DNA of 62,735 nt from Welwitschia mirabilis. Its lineage: Eukaryota; Gnetophyta; Gnetopsida; Welwitschiales. The position numbers and the translations under genes are program-made. Numbering within the stretch: the first letter of the stretch is position 1; every line of letters starts with the position of its first letter. The notes below the pieces were generated by a model that was given only the letters and a program-made list of their open reading frames with translations, did no database searches and was not told the origin of the DNA. The DNA is taken from positions 228,697,700 through 228,760,434 of the forward strand of contig JBOZIK010000001.1 in the NCBI GenBank assembly GCA_051453625.1, written 5' to 3'. Positions 12,222-24,903 of the stretch are shown one piece after another.

Positions 12222-12524
12222 ATGCCATTTGGCATGATGATGAGGGAGAAGGCTAAGGTGGAAGAAATACAAAAAAAACTTCAAGCATTAACCTATTCTT
12301 TAGGAGAAAATAAAGAAAATAGCAAAAAAAGAAGGGATAAAAAATATAAGAAGGGTATTACCATAGAGAGGACGAATATTTTGGAAAAAAAAGCTCTAGA
12401 AATAGAACTAAGCCAGAGGTCAAAGGAAAGCTCTAGATATTCTAAAAAGGGTGTAGCTACATCTATAATGTTCCAATGCTACTTGTCAAGAAAAATACAA
12501 ACTTATCAATATATTTTTGTGTAA
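12222..12524 (+). CDS. Unrecognised 100-codon lysine-rich open frame
   Basis: An uninterrupted frame from ATG to TAA in a region where nearly everything else is broken. The product would be very basic: a short coiled-coil-like N-terminal part (EKAKVEEIQKKLQAL) is followed by a charged segment rich in K, R and E up to about residue 77, then a more hydrophobic tail. I do not recognise a family. AT-rich DNA gives AAA and GAA codons by chance, so it may be meaningless. It lies between a putative LTR and a LINE fragment and has no visible promoter. Confidence 0.15.
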   Translation: MPFGMMMREKAKVEEIQKKLQALTYSLGENKENSKKRRDKKYKKGITIERTNILEKKALEIELSQRSKESSRYSKKGVATSIMFQCYLSRKIQTYQYIFV

Positions 12525-12733
12525 TTTTTTGGTATTTTAATATAAAACTAAATAGCTAATATTTTTGGAATAAATTGTTACTCATATGCTAAGAAGTATT
12601 ATAAACATATTTTATTACTTAAAAAAGTAATATTCTCTTTTACTTATTCTTCTTTGTGTAGCTGATCATGAATTAGGTTAATTAGCTGAAATTAAAACTT
12701 AATTTTATTATGTCTGAAGATCCAAAGGATTTA

Positions 12734-13998
12734 TTAGATAGAGGAAATGATCATATTATGGAATACGAAGATACATTCAATAAAGTGTCCAACAACCACT
12801 AAATGCAATATGAAAAAATCAAAGAGCTTTATTACAATGATATTAAATTGTTCTTTTATAGGTTTTGTGGTAGTACAAAAAAGTAAAAAATGTTCTTCAT
12901 CTTTAAGGGCATCTAGATTACATAATTTACATGTTTGCTCTTCTCTAGGCATGCTATGCCATCTTTTACTTTCGATTCTAAGATGATGTGAACTTAATCA
13001 AACTTTGCTAATAAGGTTATATGCCTTCATGAGGATTTTTATTATGAGATCGGAAACTCGTGAATCAAACTAATTATGATGAATATGCTCAAAATAATAC
13101 TTTCTTTTTCCTTCTACATTTATCCATAATTTTATTAGGAGATGATACTTGATGAAACTATGAATCTTAGTGGAATTGATTTGGATATTTTCCTAAGAAA
13201 TATTCCACTTTTTAAGCCACTGCATTTCTTTAAAATATAATCCTTTCTATTTTGTAGATTTAAAAACTACTCTTAAAAATTTAAATTACTTCATTGTCAT
13301 TAGTTTTAAAGTATAAGCACAAAACTGACACATGGCTTTAGCTTCAATGAGCAAAAGATCAGATTCTAATAGCATCATAAGACATGATATTTGAATCTTT
13401 ACCTTAAGTTCATCTAGTAAGAATGATTTTTATAATTACTCAATATCTTTTCAATTCTTTTCACTAATAGCTAGTCATCAAATTAGGAATTCATACAAAA
13501 TAATAGGATACATCATGGATTAAAAAACATATTTATAAACTTACTAAGCCCAAATCCCTAGTGAACTACATTTATTTTTTATATCATAGAAAGCTTTAAT
13601 TTTCACCTCCTATTATTTCTTTAATGCATTTTTCCCATCTATAGTTATTAGAGTAACCAAACCCGAAGTATTGAAAAGCTTCTACTATTTTAATTTTCTT
13701 CCCATTGAATTTAAAATTAAATTGGGTGTTCTTAGTGTCAAAAATCATTTATTTATTTTTTTCGATATTTAATATCTAACTAAAGGATTGGAAAAAATTT
13801 TCCAATTTTTGAAGCATGTTTTTCATACTATTTTTGAAGTAGAAATCAAATCTACATCATCTACATAAAGGAGTAATTAGATTACAAATGATTCTATCCT
13901 AATAGTCTATTAATTATCTTCTTTATAGAGCTAATCTTGCAACTCATCAATGAAGAGGATAAAGAGTGTTGGGAAGAGAGGAAATTCATATTTTACTT
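12734..13998 (-). pseudogene. LINE retrotransposon, 3' half (RT and C-terminal domain)
   Basis: On the minus strand the frame enters at the right edge with FPLFPTLFILFIDEL (about 13935-13985), the RT block that precedes the catalytic loop in non-LTR retrotransposons. It continues with the active-site block LLLYVDDVDLIS (YVDD at about 13856-13867), then LNSMGRKLK and the region of SNNYRWEK-like spacing near 13640-13720. The C-terminal zinc-finger-like block CKLCNLDALKDEEHFLLFC lies near 12860-12930, typical of the ends of LINE ORF2 proteins. Frames shift several times. The N-terminal endonuclease and the first RT blocks are absent because the long-LTR array begins exactly at 13999, inside the RT. 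Confidence 0.8.
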
Positions 13999-16047
13999 TA
14001 TAAAACCCTATTTTATTAGACCATGTGCCATTCACTGGGATATGTATCAACCTTAGCATTAGAAATAAAACTAATGCACTTCCAATAATTATTTTGACAG
14101 CCACTAACTTAGCAAGGGAGAACACACATTTTAGGAATGGGGCTTTTAATATTTTGTGCATTCTCTTGTGGGAAAAAAATTGCATTTGTTATATTATCAA
14201 TATTTTTCATTTTCTTTGCATGAAAAACAAAAAGGAAGCATGTAAAGAATAAAGTGCTTTGCATTAATGAGTTTTGAATTGATAAAGGAGAAAGATGAAA
14301 GAGTAGAAGTCCAAGGAGAAGGCCATGAAAATGTACTTCTCTCATCTGTAATGTCTACAATGGAGATGGAAAATTCCCTTTCCATATTGTTACTGTAGCT
14401 ATGTTTTCGAATGCAATTTTGAGCACTTTGTAGGAAAGCAATCTAAGAAGATCTGTACCTCTATCGATCTAGCTCATTTTCTAAATATCAAGATGTACAT
14501 AATTCAACATAGAATGAAAAATATAATAGACATATGCCATAATAGACTTAAAATCTTAAACACATCATAGATTATAAAACATCTACCCAGTAGATTCTCC
14601 AATCTGTGACAGATTTTCTTATAGAGTCTAAATAATGCAAATGCATTATAGGAGAATAGAAGATCACTATTTGCTATGCTAAAGGCAGAGCAAGAAAAGA
14701 AAGATAGACATGTTAGGGATAAAGGTGAAAATAAAGCTACTAAGATTATTGCACAAGTAACTATTCCCATCTTCATTGTATGCTAGAAGACNNNNNNNNN
14801 NCACCTTCTCACCATGGCAGGTTAAATATATGATTTTGAAAATGAATTGATCTACTTCTCTTGGAGTATTCACTTCCTTTAGTACAATAAAAACCCTACT
14901 TTTCAAAAGTGATAAATACAGCTAGTGCTTTTAAACACTAAGATAACTTACTAACCAAGCAATAGAGCTCAGAAGCAAAGGCATGGTTTTCTTTCAAGGT
15001 ATGCAAAAGGTAGCTTATTTTATTCTATTTCATGACATAGTTTTTTTCATATTTATGTTTGTTAGTTTCTTTTGATAATTAATGAAATGTTAAGGAAAAT
15101 AGCTTATTTATCTAATAAATTTTATTATAAAGAAAATAGTAAAACTGGGTTGATTTCATCACCAAAGGAAATCAATAGACATGATGAAGTTAGATTTGAA
15201 ATACATTAACACCAAGAGACTTTTTAAGCTATACATTTTCATAATTGTTTAGGATTTTTGTTTTCTTTATCTAGTTAGGGATAAACAAAAAAAATACAAA
15301 ATTGTTTAAAAATATAAAAAACCAGAAAATGTGAGTGCAAAATCACACATGAAAGAAAACAAACTTCTATCATATGCATCGACAATAGTAGCAAGCGATA
15401 TAGATCTAAATCATTACTCACATTTAAGAGGCCTTATTTTTTTGAGTCATGATCAAGTGTAATATTTTTCTTACTAAATAGTAATACATTAAAACTAAGT
15501 ATCTTAGTAAATACAAGTCCACATCTATTTTAACTACTATTATGATTAATTAATATGTAACACAAGAATGATAATTCCAAATCCATTGGATTACTAATTT
15601 GAATTTTCTCTTTAAATAGATATTGCAAATAACAATGTAAGGTTTGGCTACCAAGTGGAAGCAAAAGACTTTATCTTCTATGATTTATCATAGAATTCAT
15701 GCTTATGCCCATTTTCTTTTATCTTTAACAACTTTTGGCGTAGAAATCATGATATAAAACCTTACATGGGTTTATGTCATAAGCCCAATACAAACATGTT
15801 TAATATTACTCCTCTCCTTGGCACATGGGAAAGGAGTTTTTTAATAATATTTAGTTGGCTTCAAATAAGTTATTTCATTCTCTTCCTCTTGTCATATTAT
15901 TTCAACTTTAGAAAATTTAGAGCATTCATTGTATTTGTAGAATTAGATTGATGATTAGAACAACATGTAGACATTTTATGTTTTGCCATCCTTTGTTCTC
16001 ACCTATCTTACTTTTGAATAATTTTTGTTAGAAGGTTTGCTAGTTAA

Positions 16048-16258
16048 TGTATTATATTACATAACACATTTATATAATATTATTATATTATATTTCATTA
16101 TATTATAATACATTATATTATATCATATCACATTATGTTATATATATAATATAATATAATATATTATATTATATTACACTCTATATATATATATATATAA
16201 TATTGTATTATATTATATTTTATTGTCTCATATGTATATGTTACATATATATTATAAA
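16048..16258. repeat. AT-rich expandable tract in LTR1
   Basis: Runs of TATAT, ATTATATTA and TATATAATA variants. The same tract is longer in LTR2 (20453-20760) and LTR3 (29907-30310), so it changes length between copies. Confidence 0.8.
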
Positions 16259-17293
16259 AAGGTAGATATCTTTAGTTATTATTGTGAAATGTATTAAAGG
16301 ATAAGAGGAAAATTGAACTCATCATTATGGTTTTTATAACTCTTCCAATAAAGAATAGTGAGTATTACCACTCAATCAAATAATTTTAGTTATTCTTAAT
16401 GTCTTACATTGTGCAAACATAAGATAAAAGTCAGCTATAAATAATAATGGAACTTTAAAATTAGGGTTCTAAGTCTATAATAGAAAAATAGTCCATGCTT
16501 AAAATAGTTTTAGGTGAAATACGAAATGTTAGACATATGATCAGACCTCATTAACTAAAAAAATTCTTAATCAGATGATACAATTTCTTCAACATCTTTT
16601 ACCTTTCATATTATCATATAATAGTAACCACCAGATAGACTACTATAATGTTCATATTTTTAGTCTTAAATTTCTTTTATTTAAGAGTTGAATGTATGAT
16701 ATATTATACAAATTAGATTGTATATGACATGTTATACTATCATGCAATTATGTATGTATAGTACAGTATAAAATCATGTAGCTTTAGGTTATTTCTCAAT
16801 GATTGTGGTTGCTTCTAGGATAACTGAATGCTTTTCAGGTATGTATCCTTAAATATNNNNNNNNNNNNNNNNNNNNNNNNNNNNNNNNNNNNNNNNNNNN
16901 NNNNNNNNNNNNNNNNNNNNNNNNNNNNNNNNNNNNNNNNNNNNNNNNNNNNNNNNNNNNNNNNNNNNNNNNNNNNTTAATTAGCTATCTTTACACTTTA
17001 ACTTCTATTGTACCAAGTCTTATTAAGACTAGTAACTTAATCAATGGCATAGGGCTATTTTCTAAGGTATTTTATATTTATATATTATTAGATTCACTGT
17101 GATATGTTATAAAAGGAGCAGCTAAGAGTTACTCATATTTTTATATAACTTTACTAATATTACATTTGATTATGACATATTCCATCCCATTGACACCTAT
17201 TAAGATGTTATAGCAATATTTAAGGGGGTCTCTTGTGCTTGGTGATGATGGATTACTAATGGATGATTATGGCCAAGTGACTAGGGGATTCAC

Positions 17294-17302
<9 letters not shown>

Positions 17303-17324
<22 letters not shown>
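17303..17324. repeat. (AC)n microsatellite, 11 units
   Basis: Perfect AC dinucleotide run in LTR1. LTR2 has no such run at the equivalent point (about 21815), and LTR3 has a much longer TA/CA tract there. Confidence 0.95.
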
Positions 17325-17969
17325 TTACTTGAGTACCCATATATCTTATTTATGTTAATATACATGTGTATTATCATCATTCATGCATCAGAATTTCTTA
17401 ATAGAATTTGATGTTATAACCTTAAGAGTTCAAGACTACTTGTCTCCTATACTTTTACATACAGTTACTATGCATATGTACATATATTTATGTGTGATAT
17501 ATGTTAATGTTTATTTGAATACTGAGTTCTTACAATGTTCATTGTATCCTTTCATGATTAGGATTGCCACATGTCATTGATACGGAACATCTTAATCTAT
17601 ATTATGCTCATGCATATTGGTGAAGACTAGAATGAGATCCAAGATAGAACTAAATGTGGTTTGTATTCATCTGTATGAGGATTATGTAGCCATGGTTGGT
17701 TAGCTATTGGTGTAACCCATCACTCAATTACAACACTTCTTATATGTGCTCTTAATTGAGTTAAGTATTAGTCAAGTGAGCTATCATTATATATTTCACT
17801 TGATGCAAATCTTGTGAGTAACTGAGAGGTAAATCTCTCAATTATAACCTAAATTATTTCACTACAATGGTTAATCTTTTTATATAAATTTATATGCTAT
17901 CTTGTAATTTAGCTAGATAGGTTTAAAAAATCATGGCTTTAAGTCCAACCCAAAAACTAGGTTGTGACA

Positions 17970-18155
17970 TTTTGGTATCAAAGCCTAGATTTGTATCTAT
18001 CACCTAATCAACTTATTAATGATCTTATTAGGATAATGCATGGCTTATGTCTTAGGTTTGAATTCATTACTTAATCAATATTATAATGGCTATTGCTAGA
18101 TTATTTAGTAGCTCTAGTGATTTCCTAGAATAGAAACTTCTTAAGGGGAAGAGAA
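17970..18155 (+). mobile_element. Array spacer 1 (interior with PBS and PPT only)
   Basis: 186 bp. It begins three bases before TGGTATCAAAGCC (17973-17985), a tRNA-Met type primer site with one transition. It ends with the purine tract AAGGGGAAGAGAA (18143-18155) directly against the TGTAACACCC start of LTR2. This is the exact arrangement of PBS and polypurine tract in an LTR retrotransposon, with no coding sequence between. It aligns with spacer 2 along its length (ATTAATGATCTTATTA, CATTACTTAATCAAT, GAAACTTCTTAA). Confidence 0.8.
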
Positions 18156-18404
18156 TGTAACACCCTATTTTATTGGATTGTGTACCATTCATTGGGGTGT
18201 ATATCATCCTTAGCATTCAAAATAAAACCAATACACTTATAGTAATTGTTATGATGGCTACTAACTTAGCAAGGAAGAACACTCATTTTAGGAATAAGTA
18301 TTTTACTATTCTATGCATTCTCTTGTAAAAAAAAAGGGTGCATTTATCATATTACCAAGGTTTATCATTTTCCTTGTATGAAAAATGGAAAGGAAGCATG
18401 TGAA

Positions 18405-18688
18405 TGTTATAACCCACATTTTGTAAGCTTTAATTAATAGGGTTTCTAAACTATGTAAAACATTTTGATATTAATTNNNNNNNNNNNNNNNNNNNNNNNN
18501 NNNNNNNNNNNNNNNNNNNNNNNNNNNNNNNNNNNNNNNNNNNNNNNNNNNNNNNNNNNNNNNNNNNNNNNNNNNNTTATAATGTATTAATAGAGTCTAA
18601 TTAGGATTTGATCCTAGGTTCCGTTGTGCATGATAGTTAATAACAAAAAAAAATGGTTAATTAGGGTAATTAAAGTTGGGGTGTTACA
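18405..18688 (-). mobile_element. Small LTR insertion in LTR2 with perfect 5-bp TSD
   Basis: On the minus strand it reads TGTAACACCCC to GGGTTATAACA, a Tekay-like LTR ending. It is flanked by GTGAA on both sides (18400-18404 and 18689-18693), and removing it restores the alignment to LTR1 and LTR3. It contains a 100-N gap (18477-18576), so I cannot tell a solo LTR from a larger element collapsed in the gap. The perfect duplication makes it one of the younger events here. Confidence 0.8.
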
Positions 18689-20452
18689 GTGAAGGATAAA
18701 GCACTTCACACTGCTGAGTTCTAAACTGATAAAGCAAAAAGATGGGAGAGTAGAATTCCAAGGAGAAGACCATGAAAATGTAGTTCTCTCATCACTATGA
18801 TGCCTACAATGGAGATGAATAAGGCCCTATTTCTATTGTCATTGTAGTTGCATTTTCTAATGATATTTTGAGGACTTTGTAAGGTAGCGATCTGAGAAGG
18901 TTTGCACCTCTATCACTCTAGCCCATTCTTTGAATATTAAGATGTAGATAATTCACTATAAAAGGAATAGCTATAATAGACAAATACCATAGTAGATTCA
19001 AAATCTTGAATGCATCATAGATTATAAAACATCTTCCTAGTAGATCCTCTAATCTGTAACAGATTTCTTTACAAAGTTTTAATAATGCAAATGAATCACA
19101 AGAGGCTAGAAGATTACCATTTGTTATTCTGAAGGTAGCAAGCTAGGCCTATTATGGCTGAAGACAAGAATAAAGCTACTAAGCTTATTACACAAGCAAC
19201 TATTCCCATCTTTATTGTGTACTTGAAGATGCCTTCTCATAGTGACAAGTTAAATATATGATTTTGAAAATGAATTGATCTACTTTCCTTGGAATATTTT
19301 CTTTTATTAGTATAATAGGAGTCCTTCTTTTTGGAAGTGAATAATAGAACTAGTTCTTCTAAATACTAAATAACTTACTAGCCAAGCAATAGAGCTCAAA
19401 AGCAAAGGCATTATTTTCTTTCAAGTTATGCAAAAGGTAGCCCTTTTATTTTATTTCATGAAGTGATATTTTTTGCATCTATGTTTATTAGTTACTTTTA
19501 ATAATTAATGTAATGTTAAGAAAAATAACTTATCTATCTAATAAATTTTACTATAAAAAAACTGTGAAACTAGGTTACTTTCATTGCCAAAGGAAATAAA
19601 TAGACATGATGAAGTTGGACCTAAAATACATTGCCACCAAGAGACTTTTTAAGCTATACATTTCCATAATTATTTAGGATTTTTATTTTCTTTATCTAAT
19701 TAGGGATAAATAAAAAAATAGAAAATTGCTAAAAAATATAGAAAACCAAAAAATGTAAGTTCAAAATCACACAAGAAAGAAACATACTTCTATCATATGC
19801 ATCGATGATATTAGCAAGTGATATAGGTTTAAATTATTACTCATATTTAAGAGGCCTTATGTTCTTGATTCATGATCAAATGTAATATTTATCTTATCAA
19901 ATAGTAATATAATAAAACTAAGTATCTCAATAAATATAAGTCCAAATCTATTTTACCTACTATTATGATTAATTAAAATGTAATACAGGAATGGCAATTC
20001 CAAACTCATTCAATTACTACTTTAAAGTTACTCTTTAAATAGATATTGAAAATAATAGTGCAAGGTTTGACTACCAAGTAAAATCAAAAGAGTTTGTCTT
20101 CTATGATTTATTATAGAATTCATGCTTATGCCCATTTTCTTTTACCTTTAACAACTTTTAGCATGAAAAGCATGATATAGAACTTCTCATAGGTTTACAT
20201 CATAAGCCCATTACAAATACATTCAATATTACTTCTCTTCTTGGAACGTGGAGAAGAAGTTTTTTAATAATATTCCATTGGCTTCAAGTACATTATTTCA
20301 TTCTCTTCCATTTGTCATATGAGTTCAACTTCAGAAAATTTGGAGTATTGATTGTATTTGTAGAATTAGATTAATGATCAGAACAACATATAGACATTTT
20401 ATGTTTTACCATCCTTTTGGATAATTTTTGTAAGATGGTTCACTAGTTAATG

Positions 20453-20760
20453 TATTATATTACATAACACATATATATAATATTATTATATTATATTACA
20501 TTATGTTATTTTATAATACATTATATGGTATTGCATTATGTTATAATACATTATATTATATCATATCATATTATGTTATTTCCTAGGCATAATGTTATAT
20601 ATATTATATTATAATTATATTCTATCATATAACATTATATTATATTACATATTGTATTGTATGTCATATGATATTATACCACATATATATTATATTACAT
20701 ATATAATATTATATTATATTATATTTGTCCTATATTTATATGTTACATATATATTATAAA
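20453..20760. repeat. AT-rich expandable tract in LTR2
   Basis: Counterpart of 16048-16258, about 100 bp longer. It consists of alternating ATTATATTA and CATTATG-like phrases. Confidence 0.8.
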
Positions 20761-22467
20761 AGTTATATATCTTTAGTTATTATCATGAAATGTATTAAAG
20801 AACAAGAGAAATGTTGAACTCAACATTATGATTTTTGTATCTTTTTCCTTAAAGAATAGCTAGCATAACCACTTAATCAAATAATTTTAGTTATGCTTAA
20901 GTTTTCACATTGTCCAAACACAAGTTAAAATTCAGCTATAAATAATAATAGAACTTTAAAAATAAATATTTAATTCTATATTAGAAAAATAGTTCACACT
21001 TAAATATTTTTGAGTAAAATGTCTAAAAACATGCTTAATCAGATGATACAATTTATCCAATGTCTTTTTCCTTATATGTCATCATACAATAGTAACCTCT
21101 AATTAGACTAATATAATGTTCACATTTTCAGGCTTAAATGTCTTTTATTTAAGAGTTGAATGTATGATATATTATACAAGTTAGATTGTTTATGTCATGT
21201 TATACTTTCATGCAATTATGTATGTATAGTATACTGTATAATCATGCAAGTTTAGCTCATTTCTCAATGATTGTGGTTGTGTCTAGTATACTTTAATGCT
21301 TTTTAGGTATGTATCTTTAAATATATATTTTTGTACATGTTCATGCATATGAATTAAATGTTCCAAGTAGTTATGGCTATCTTGTATATAAAATAATATA
21401 ACAGCAATGATTATCCTATAATGTTTATTAAAATAATTTGACATTTAATTAGCTATCTTCACTCTTTAACTTCTATTGTAATAACTCCTATCGAGACTAG
21501 TATCTTAATCAGTGTCATATAGTCTATTCTCTAAGGCATTTTATATGTATATATTTTTAGATTTATTGTGATATGTTATAAAAGGAGCAGCTAAGAGGTA
21601 CCCCACTAAAATGGCATGTGTTTATGTGCATACATGTATGTGTGTGTGTTACTCATACCTTTTTATGACTTTACTATAATGACATCTAATTATAATATAT
21701 TCCTTCCCATTGGCACTCACCAAGATGTTATAATAAGATTTGAGGGTGTTTCTTATTCTTGGTAATGCTGGATTACTAATGGATGATTATAGCTAAGTGA
21801 CTAGATGGTTTACTTATGTATATATTTGAGTACCTATATATTTGATTTATGTTAATATACATGTATATTATTATCATTCATTCATTAGAATTTCTTAATA
21901 GGATTGGATGTTATAACCTTGAGAGTTCTAGGCTAGCTATCTCCTATACATTTACATATAGTAACTATGCATATGTACATATATTTGTGTGAAATATATA
22001 TAAATGTTGGTTTAAATATTAAGTTCTTACATTATTGATTACATTCTTTCATACATAGGATTGCCAAATGCCACTGATATGGGCCATCTTCATCTATCTT
22101 ATGCTCATGGATATTTGTGGAAATTAAATGAGATTCAAGATACAACTACATGTGGCCTATATTCCTCTGGATGAGTATTACATAGGTGTGGTTACTTAGC
22201 TGTTGGTATAACCAACCACTTGACTACAACCTAAACTCTTTTTATGTATTCTATTAATCTTTAGTATTAGTTACATGAGCTATCATTATATAATTTACTT
22301 GATGTGAATCTTGTGAGTAATTGAGAGGTAAGTTTCTTAATTGTAACCTAAATTATTCCATTACAATGTTTAATCTTGTTATGTATATTGATGTGTTATC
22401 TTTTAATTTAGTTAATAAGGTTAAAAAATCATACTTTTTAGTTTGATACAAAAACTAGATTATGACA

Positions 22468-22651
22468 ATTTGGTATTAGAGCCTAGGTTAGTATCCATTT
22501 CCTAATTCACTCATTAATGATCTTATTATAGTAATACATGGCTTAAATGTTAAGTTTGGATCATTACTTAATCAATCTCTTAATGGCTATTACTAGAGTA
22601 TTAAATACTTAAGTAGTTTTAGAGGATGGAAACTTCTTAACGAGCAAAGAC
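22468..22651 (+). mobile_element. Array spacer 2 (interior with PBS and PPT only)
   Basis: 184 bp. The primer site TGGTATTAGAGCC (22471-22483) differs from the tRNA-Met site by a single C-to-T. The purine tract has decayed to AACGAGCAAAGAC (22639-22651) before the TATAACACTC start of LTR3. It is homologous to spacer 1 throughout, which shows the unit was repeated as LTR plus spacer. Confidence 0.8.
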
Positions 22652-24478
22652 TATAACACTCTCCTTTATTGAACTGTGTGCCATTTGTTGGAGTGTGTAT
22701 CACCCTTAGCATTAGAAATAAAACCAATGCACTTACAAAAATATTCTAATGGTCATTTGCTTAGCAATAAAGAACACTCATGTCAAGCATGGGTCTTTTA
22801 ATATTCTATGCATTCTCTTGTAAAAAAAGAAAAATGTGTATTTATCATATTATTAGGATTTTTCATTTTCTTCACCTGAAAAATGAAAAGGAAGCATGTG
22901 AAGGATAAAGTATTTCATACTAGTGAGTTTTAAATTAGCAAAGAAAAAATATGAAAGAGTAGAAGTCTAAGGAGAAAGTCATGAAAATGTTCTTCTCTCA
23001 TCACTGTGATGCCTATGATGGAGATGGACAATTCCCTTTTTCTATTATCATTATAGCTACATTTTCTAATGGAATTTTAAGCACTTTGTAACATAGCAAT
23101 TTGAGAAGATTTATGCCTCTATCACTCTAGCCCATTTTCTAAATGTTAAGATGCAAATAATCCACCATAGAATGAATAGGTATAATAGACAAATGCCAAA
23201 GTAGATTCAAGATCTCAAATGCATCATAGATTGCAAAACATCTATTCAGTAGATCCTCTAATTTGCAATAAATTTCCTTGTGAAGTCCAAATACTGTGAA
23301 TGCATCATAAGAGGCTGGAAGATCACCATTTGTTATGCTAAAGGCACAACAAAAAAATCAAGTTAGACATGTTTGGGCTAAAGGCAATAATAAAGCTACT
23401 AAGCTTATTACACAGGCAACTATTCCCATCTTTATAGTGTTTGAAGATGCCTTCTCATGGTGGCAAGTTAAATATATGATTTTGGAAATAAATTGATATA
23501 TTTCCCTTGGATGATTTACTTCTATTAGTACAACATGAGTTCTACTTTTCAAAAGTAACAAATATAACTAGTGCTTCTACACATTAAGATAACTTATGAA
23601 TCAAGTAACAGATCTTAAAAGTGAAGACATGGTCTTCTTTTAAGGTATGTAAAAGGTAGTTTTTTTTTCTATTCATGAAATGATTTTTTAATCTATCTTT
23701 GTTAGTTGATTTTGATAATTAATGCAATGTTAAGGGAATAAATTTTACTATAAATAAAATAGTAAAACTGGGTTGCTTTCATTACCAAAGGAAATTAATA
23801 AACACAATGAAGTTGAACCTAAAATACATTGATACTAGAAAACTTTTTAAGATATATACTTCATAATTGTTTAGGATTTTTATTTTCTTTATCTAATTAT
23901 GGATAAACAAAAAATAGAAAATGACTTAAAAATATAAAAAACCAGAAAATGTAAGGACAAAATCACATAAAAAAGAAAACACACTTCTATCATATGCATC
24001 GATGATATTAGCAAGTGACATAAGTCTAAATTGTTACTAACATTTAAGAGGCCTGAAGTTCCAGAGTCATGATCAAATGCAATATTTGTCTTATCAAATA
24101 GTAATACACTAAAACTAAGTATCTCAATAAATACAAGTTCAAATCTACTTTACCTACTTTTATGATTAATTAAAATCTAACACAAAAATGGCAATTTTAA
24201 ACTCATTCAATTACAACATTGAAGTTGATATTTAAATATATATTAAAAACAATAATACAAGGTTTAGCTACCAAGTAGAACAAAAATACTTTATCTTCTA
24301 TGATTTATTATAGAATTCATGCTTATGCTCATTTTATTTTACCTTTAATAACTTTTGGCATAGAAAGCATGATACAAAATTTTCCATGAGTTTACATCAT
24401 AATGCTAACAGAAAAACATTCAATAATGCTTCTCTTCTTGGCACATGGAAAAAGAGTTATTTAATAATATGTCATTAA
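22652..24478 (+). mobile_element. Long-LTR array: LTR3, left part
   Basis: Aligns with LTR1 and LTR2 from their starts to the phrase TTTAATAATATGTCATTAA at 24478, where Copia-2 is inserted. It continues at 29718. Confidence 0.8.
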
Positions 24479-24889
24479 TGTTGAAAGAAAAGTCAAATCT
24501 CTTGATGTTATTTATTCCTTTATAGTATAACTTTATATATTATTATACAATCCCCTTCTTATTGTAATTTAATATTAAAGGAAGAAGAGAAGTCTAATGA
24601 AATCATCTAAATAGTTCTACAAGTTATGGTTAGGGTTTCTACCCTAAAAAAAAAAAAACTATATAAGGAGAGTAGAGGCATAGGATGCCATAAGATGTAT
24701 GGTAGTTAAGATTTATTAGACTAGTGAGTTATTATACTAGCTATTGAGGATAGCTTATTTCCTTGCCATTTTTCATTCTAATAGAGAGCTCTGCATTGCT
24801 TTCATGGTTTTTACCCATTGGGATTTTCCATGTAAATTTGATGTATCGGTGTTTGCATTTTTCTTTTGATCTACTACATTTTTGTAACA
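24479..24889 (+). mobile_element. Copia-2 5' LTR
   Basis: 411 bp from TGTTGAAAG to TTTTTGTAACA. It matches the 3' LTR at 29175-29712 in collinear order, for example TCTCTTGATGTTATTTATTC and AATAGAGAGCTCTGCATTGC. Confidence 0.85.
24660..24667 (+). promoter_or_regulatory. TATA-like box in Copia-2 5' LTR
   Basis: TATATAAG about 180 bp into the LTR, a usual place for the promoter of a copia LTR. The 3' LTR has TATATTAG at the matching point (near 29347). Confidence 0.45.
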
Positions 24890-24891
24890 AA

Positions 24892-24903
24892 TGTTATCAA
24901 AGC
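24892..24903 (+). other. Primer-binding site of Copia-2
   Basis: TGTTATCAAAGC, two changes from TGGTATCAGAGC, two bases after the LTR end TAACA. It indicates tRNA-Met priming. Confidence 0.75.

Larger units (their letters stand above)
13999..17969 (+). mobile_element. Long-LTR array: LTR1
   Basis: Starts TATAAAACCCTA (compare TGTAACACCCTA in LTR2) and ends GGTTGTGACA. It aligns with LTR2 from end to end, for instance at AATAGAGCTCAGAAGCAAAG (about 14963). It lacks a block of about 50 bp present in LTR2 and LTR3, at the phrase AGCAGCTAAGAG near 17120. N runs sit at 14792-14801 and 16857-16976. No open frame of note on the plus strand. A 90-codon minus-strand frame lies at 14504-14776 (see findings). 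Confidence 0.75.
18156..22467 (+). mobile_element. Long-LTR array: LTR2 (complete, with insertion)
   Basis: 4312 bp from TGTAACACCC to TATGACA. Removing the inserted small LTR (284 bp) and one copy of its target duplication leaves about 4023 bp, close to LTR1 (3971 with gaps). No plus-strand coding region. It carries the AT tract at 20453-20760. Confidence 0.8.
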
